Of a stretch of DNA of 64,000 bases, positions 61,301-64,000 are shown in pieces. Both the position numbers and the translations under genes were made by a program. Source of the stretch: Opisthorchis felineus. Lineage: Eukaryota > Platyhelminthes > Trematoda > Opisthorchiida > Opisthorchiidae. Location of the stretch: assembly GCA_004794785.1 (NCBI GenBank), contig SJOL01007385.1, forward strand, positions 189,133 through 253,132, given 5' to 3'. Each line of letters begins with the position of its first letter. Position 1 is the stretch's first letter. Below the pieces are notes generated by a model. It was not told where the DNA came from. It ran no database searches and saw nothing but the letters and a program-made list of their open reading frames with translations.

Positions 61301-64000
61301 CTGCCTCTCGACTTCCCCTGTCTAGCCTTGGTCAACCTGGCAATATCCCAGCCCTCGTGCTTCTTTTGGGTGGCATGGCAGTTAGGCGCCGAAAGGGTGC
61401 TACAGTTGAACGATTTTTTTTAAATTTTCATTTGGAATTAGCAGTGACTAACCCGGTGTATATAAGATGGCGTAATCCCACGATTCAAGGTTTGTGAAAT
61501 TTTATTATTTTAGTATTGTATTTATAGTACCGCATTTGTTGTTAAACTTTCGTTCGAACGATTCGACTTTTGGGGTTTTGCGCGTAACTCAACGTGGCCC
61601 ACCTGAATGCTGGAAACAAACAATTGGAGGCAATATGGTCAGTCAATAACTGTCTGAATCCGGTTCAATACCTACCAACAAATCATATCGATATTCCAAA
61701 GTGTACAATTGAAGGTCAACAAGCTTCGCTCCTTTAGTCAGTAGCGCAGATAAACAATGGGGACACTGCAAAAAATAACGGCCGTCTGATACAAGCTACA
61801 AAAGAACCAATTAGGAGCCGAACCAACCACAATCAGGTAAAATTCGAACAGCCAATTCAAGGTTTCGGAATGGCGTCCAGGAGGACTGTTTGTAGATTAA
61901 TTAAAAACGCAGTGATTTTGCTTAATTAAATGAGCTTCCATAGGCGAACCGAAACTTATTCTTGATCAACTCCCGGAGTCACGACAAGATCTATCCAGAG
62001 GGTATCGATCTTTTCGACAACGAGCCGGTTCAGAGAATATCGAAGACGTTTCCTAGTTTGTTGCAAGTGTAGCAGTAGTCTCGGTAATATCGTTGAATGC
62101 TAGCTAAACCTATTTACAAAGGAAATCAACACTGAAAAAAAAGATAGTCCAGGTCTTATATCGGGAGAGGGGTAACGACCATATGGAAATCATAAAAATA
62201 GCTTGAGAAACAAAGAAAAACTAGACTTACGAGAAGTGGGTTGCGCATGCTTTCGTACGGGTTTTTGTGGACCATTCACATGCTTCCCAGATGGATCAGT
62301 TGAGCATTTGTTTGCATCGTCCTCTATGAACGAACCTGGAGGGAGAGTGCCATTGGTCAAACGAGGAGACGCTTTCAAACAACCCACATCCAAAGAATTC
62401 GAACGAAGAGCACCAAGTCCTAGACTTGCCGACTGGGGATGTTCACAGTGGGAGTCACTCGCGTCCAAACTTGCGGGTACATCTGCTTCGAAGTTAGTTG
62501 ACGTCGCCATTGAAGCAGTGTGGACCCCGTGGCCAACATTGATAGACTTCGATTTGATCGACTCAACAGCCGCTTGCAGGTACGCTACTTCAGTTCGAGA
62601 GGCTTTCAACGCTTGGTTTAACTCTTCCATACGCTGCTTGATTGCATTTTCGCGGTCCCAAGATGAAACGTTCAGGTCACGAATACGAATCCGGAGAGAA
62701 TCCACCAAGTTTGACAGTTCCATTTCTCTGACCTGTTGGGAACGTGGGATGAATGAAACAGCGTGGGCAATTACAGCGAAGGGTACTTTCTGAAGCAGTA
62801 TCTTGCATAAAGATTATCCTAGATGCAGGAAATCGTTCAGTTAATTTTTTAGAGATTCCTTTATAAGGATTGGGTTCTGAAGTCCACCAGCGAAAGCAAA
62901 TCTCCCCACCATAAATTGACAGATCTGTTAGGGCGGTTCATCTCCGAACTGTATTGCGCTTCTGACGTCAATTTTAAAACGTCATTAGGGTGGTGTGCTC
63001 TGTGTGATACTATAACTTCTGATGTCCGTCACAAGTGGACGCTCTAACAATGCCTGTAGCAAAATCGGGCCCGATCGAAAAAGGTGGACAGTACAAGTCC
63101 ACAAGAAGATAACGAAGAACGTACTCTGAAAGCAGCCTCCAGTTCGACGCGTGTAGCTTCCTTGACAGCGTTCAGTTTATGTACCAAGTCAGCCTCTACT
63201 CTCTCGAGCTCAGAAACGGCAGCCTCCTTAGCTTCAGCATCTTCTAATAACAGGGAACAATCGACGCGGTTGTCTAGGTAGGCCTCGACATGTTGCTTCA
63301 AACGATCGTCCGCGCGGTAACGAAGCTTCTGAAGTTAGAAATAAAGGCATACGTCGGAGAAGCTATGAATCAAACCATTGGTAACTAGTCATTTATCTCC
63401 ATAAATTCTCCCACATAAAGACTATTCTTAAATAAGGACCACTTTTCAAGTTCCATATTCACTCCACTAAAATAGATTTGAATCCCCCACTATTAGAACC
63501 AGCTACGGATAAAGACCAGCGGATTGACTGATAGCTGTTTACACCCCCACGTATGTATCGGATTGAACCATCAAGGAGGAGTTTTAAGACCAACTGCAGC
63601 AGGTGATCAACAAGATTTAGAGACGAGACATCTTGTGAGTAGCCGTTCGAAAATTGAAGGGCGTGATCAGTTCACTTACGAGTTTTCTTGTGTTTAGAAC
63701 TGGAATGTTACATCTCCTCGTTGCACGCAGACCTTCCAAAAGTGATTCCCAGAACCGTAGTAACTCTAAATAATGGAAGACTGCATTTAAAAAATCGAAA
63801 AGTAGAACGAACGTCTTCGCTGGCTTCGCTGTGGATGAAACGAGCGTCATGTAGTCCGCTTAAGGTAAATCCGGTGGTATTAGGGAACATCAAAACAGAG
63901 AGTGTGACCCGCGAGTCCCATCCAGCAGCATGGGGGAAATCCAGGGATGATCCTTCCACTGAGAAGTCGCCCAGCAGTTTTTCGGATTTTGTTGTAACTT
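39574..64000 (-). CDS. FMNL/FRL-type formin, 5' partial, eleven phased exons plus one edge exon
   Basis: Exons on the minus strand: 63328-63125, 62732-62231, 59043-58650, 58370-57893, 53852-53709, 51712-51490, 45508-45195, 40360-40250, 40077-39997, 39791-39695 and 39650-39574. All have GT-AG borders and compatible phases, and together give 2625 nt (874 residues plus stop). A further exon runs off the window at about 63850-64000. Domain order follows FMNL formins: end of FH3/armadillo, coiled coil, FH2, then an autoregulatory DAD-like tail. Such proteins nucleate and elongate actin filaments downstream of Rho-family GTPases in the cytoplasm (family knowledge). No polyproline FH1 is visible between coiled coil and FH2, and the FH2 is diverged. 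The N-terminal GTPase-binding region lies outside the window. Alternative exons cannot be excluded. Confidence 0.8.
40361..45194 (-). other. Formin intron; no confirmed coding content
   Basis: A 165-codon minus-strand open stretch (43754-44251) lies here. It has two hydrophobic segments ([13 protein letters not shown]) and no family match. The rest is unremarkable. Confidence 0.5.
45195..45508 (-). CDS. Formin exon: end of FH2
   Basis: Acceptor TCTCTTTCATCTCAG, donor TTCGAA|GTGGGT, phase 1 to 0. It joins the previous exon as [15 protein letters not shown], matching the FMNL pattern around SVSLD..LADV. It ends [15 protein letters not shown], the equivalent of LF..F..F..A that closes FH2. Confidence 0.85.
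46326..49803 (-). mobile_element. RTE-like retrotransposon, family B, full length but decayed, inside a formin intron
   Basis: On the minus strand: 5' unit and leader (49803-49460), endonuclease domain, linker, reverse transcriptase, and a 3' end with a (GAT)n-type tail at 46338-46326. It has the same orientation as the host gene. It is the best representative of the family that also inserted at 19266-20187. The formin frame skips it by splicing between 51490 and 45508. Confidence 0.85.
46499..49754 (-). pseudogene. Endonuclease/reverse transcriptase of family B, frameshifted
   Basis: Pieces in order: [24 protein letters not shown] and VSAYIPTD (49754-49053); [11 protein letters not shown] and [13 protein letters not shown] (to 48806); [18 protein letters not shown] (48681-48367). 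Then come the linker [18 protein letters not shown] and the start of the polymerase with [16 protein letters not shown] and [15 protein letters not shown] (48343-47780). The polymerase continues with [17 protein letters not shown] and [14 protein letters not shown] (47720-47580), [25 protein letters not shown] (47310-47285), FTYLGSCIS, and [14 protein letters not shown] with [10 protein letters not shown] (46970-46740). At least five frame changes separate these. Confidence 0.85.
49919..50197. repeat. Foldback repeat, arms of about 130 bp with 15-bp spacer
   Basis: The left arm (49919-50050) and right arm (50065-50197) are inverted copies. GGTTGTTGATCAGGTGGCTG faces CAGCCACCTGATCAACAACC, and CTTGCAAACGTTTCGTCACC faces GGTGACGAAACGTTTGCAAG. 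The centre is TTTAAATGCTATATA. AATGCATTACC flanks it at 49881-49891 and 50200-50210. It lies in a formin intron just upstream (in gene sense) of the family B element. Confidence 0.9.
51490..51712 (-). CDS. Formin exon: FH2 post region
   Basis: Acceptor TTCTTTTCACAG, donor CCCGAG|GTGAGT, phase 0 to 1. It starts LLDWTLSG directly after QSLDV of the previous exon, has a Pro-rich insertion of about 25 residues, and continues [19 protein letters not shown], equivalent to LLHYLV..I....P.L of FH2. A second donor-like GTGAGT lies inside. Confidence 0.8.
53709..53852 (-). CDS. Formin exon: FH2 core helix with GFQLQSL
   Basis: Acceptor in a C-run (CCCCCCTAG), donor GATGTT|GTAAGT, 48 codons, phase 0 to 0. 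[12 protein letters not shown] and [11 protein letters not shown] match the highly conserved FH2 stretch ending GF.LQSLD. The GN.MN motif before it is replaced (SRVTANWN). Confidence 0.85.
54548..54840. repeat. Second, diverged foldback copy
   Basis: Inverted arms share GGTGACGAAACGTTTGCAAG (right, about 54760) and the decayed left counterpart CTGCAAATGCTTCGTCACCA. CTGTTGTTCTGTTC faces GAACAGAACGACAG. It is the same family as 49919-50197 but with much more divergence and a longer centre. It is in the formin intron between 57893 and 53852. Confidence 0.75.
54981..55181 (-). CDS. Candidate cassette exon of the formin gene
   Basis: An acceptor-like CCAGATTTCAG and donor AGAT|GTAGGT frame 67 open codons with phase 0 at both ends. 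It could be inserted between the exons at 57893 and 53852 without changing the frame. The sequence ([39 protein letters not shown]) does not resemble FH2, so it may be chance or an insertion. Confidence 0.25.
56330..56395 (-). other. tRNA-like relic
   Basis: The minus strand reads GGTAGCTCAGTGGGTGAAAC followed by a weak B-box-like segment. It resembles the A-box half of a tRNA or a different tRNA-derived repeat. It does not fold into a convincing tRNA by eye. Confidence 0.3.
57893..58370 (-). CDS. Formin exon: FH2 middle, diverged
   Basis: Acceptor CGTTGCCTTTCAG, phase 2 start. The donor chosen is CGAAGA|GTAGGG (phase 0), because the frame otherwise runs to a TAG at 57839-57841. It is helix-rich, and only short pieces such as [10 protein letters not shown] recall the EDRFML segment of FMNL. 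The 3' border is uncertain. Confidence 0.6.
58650..59043 (-). CDS. Formin exon: start of FH2
   Basis: Acceptor TCCTTTCTTCAG, donor TCAAA|GTAAGC, phase 1 to 2. [15 protein letters not shown] then [10 protein letters not shown] corresponds to the lasso segment at the FH2 start, where an invariant Trp and a following V/IF are expected. Confidence 0.7.
59456..59620 (-). mobile_element. tRNA-derived SINE, degenerate
   Basis: The minus-strand body end (ACACTTTCGGTGCATAACTG) and the B-box region (GAGTTCGAACTATGGACTTT) are recognisable. The middle has diverged. Confidence 0.7.
61229..61427 (+). mobile_element. tRNA-derived SINE with 8-bp flanking repeat
   Basis: A well-preserved copy from CGAGATGGCTGTGGTTAGAG to GTGCTACAGTTGAACGAT, preceded by a G-run and followed by a T-rich tail. 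B box GGTTCGAACCC is intact. TCATTTGG occurs at 61221-61228 and 61428-61435 as a probable target duplication. It lies in a formin intron, antisense to the gene. Confidence 0.9.
62231..62732 (-). CDS. Formin exon: coiled coil and linker
   Basis: Acceptor TTCCCAACAG, donor CTTCTC|GTAAGT, phase 0 to 1, 502 nt. The first 60 residues are a heptad-rich coil ([39 protein letters not shown]). The remaining 105 residues are Ser/Asn/Gly-rich with only scattered prolines, not an FH1. Confidence 0.8.
63125..63328 (-). CDS. Formin exon: end of FH3 and start of coiled coil
   Basis: Acceptor CTAACTTCAG, donor TTCAGA|GTACGT, phase 0 to 0, 68 codons. [20 protein letters not shown] is the clearest FMNL-type signature in the window; it corresponds to the AYLDN...ALLEDTE region that precedes the coiled coil. 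Confidence 0.85.
63850..64000 (-). CDS. Formin exon at window edge (FH3 end)
   Basis: The minus-strand frame reads [20 protein letters not shown] then [14 protein letters not shown]. This aligns with the last FH3 helices of FMNL proteins, where EKL..F..E.S..DF and FT.LGL are conserved. The donor is unresolved (GAC|GTTCGT in phase 0 would fit the next exon). The exon start lies beyond the window or near its edge. Confidence 0.5.

Larger units (their letters stand above)
59044..62230 (-). other. Formin intron carrying two SINEs
   Basis: No polyproline-coding stretch was found on the minus strand. Contents are the two SINE copies listed separately and unremarkable sequence. Confidence 0.5.

Noticed and set aside
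63690..63790. Minus-strand stretch [20 protein letters not shown] ending at a perfect GTAAGT donor
   Set aside because: It overlaps the edge exon in another frame and its order does not match FMNL between FT.LGL and the AYLDN exon. It could be an intronic decoy.
1..64000. CRISPR arrays, rRNA, functional tRNA, bacterial operons
   Set aside because: None seen; the sequence is eukaryotic with introns and retrotransposons.

Overview
The window is eukaryotic, repeat-rich and intron-bearing. Platyhelminth (probably trematode-like) origin is an inference. It rests on a formin-like host gene with many short exons, very small introns (28-60 nt) inside a transposon gene, and several families of RTE-like non-LTR retrotransposons plus a tRNA-derived SINE. 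The genus cannot be named from sequence alone. No rRNA, functional tRNA, CRISPR or bacterial-style operon was seen. || Layout. 0.1-5 kb: a CACTA-like DNA transposon with a DDE-type transposase broken by two TGA stops (1141-2865) and, downstream, an apparently intact eight-exon DUF4806-type accessory gene (2946-4341). Arrays of GGTGGCCACC-like palindromes flank both. 5-18 kb: mostly decayed non-coding sequence with jockey/CR1-like fragments, a minus-strand RTE copy and five SINE copies, one inside a reverse-transcriptase fragment with a perfect 13-bp target duplication. 18.7-22.6 kb: a plus-strand RTE copy with an inverted 5' end, itself hit by a second RTE family (19266-20187) and a SINE. 23.0-27.3 kb: a nearly complete RTE-like element with endonuclease and reverse transcriptase in one frame, interrupted by two stops and a deletion. 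27.46-28.67 kb: an unrecognised two-exon host-like gene beginning about 160 bp after that element. 28.7-39.5 kb: further RTE and SINE relics. || 39.6-64 kb, minus strand: the 3' two thirds of an FMNL/FRL-type formin gene. Eleven exons whose phases all agree give 874 codons of open frame in this window, plus a partial twelfth exon at the right edge. They cover the end of FH3, a coiled coil, a diverged FH2 and a DAD-like tail. Its introns hold a full-length decayed RTE element (46.3-49.8 kb), two large foldback repeats (49.9-50.2 and 54.5-54.8 kb) and SINEs. || How the parts relate: the RTE elements encode the endonuclease and reverse transcriptase that could mobilise themselves and perhaps the SINE. 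The SINE body resembles a segment near the 5' end of those same RTE families.
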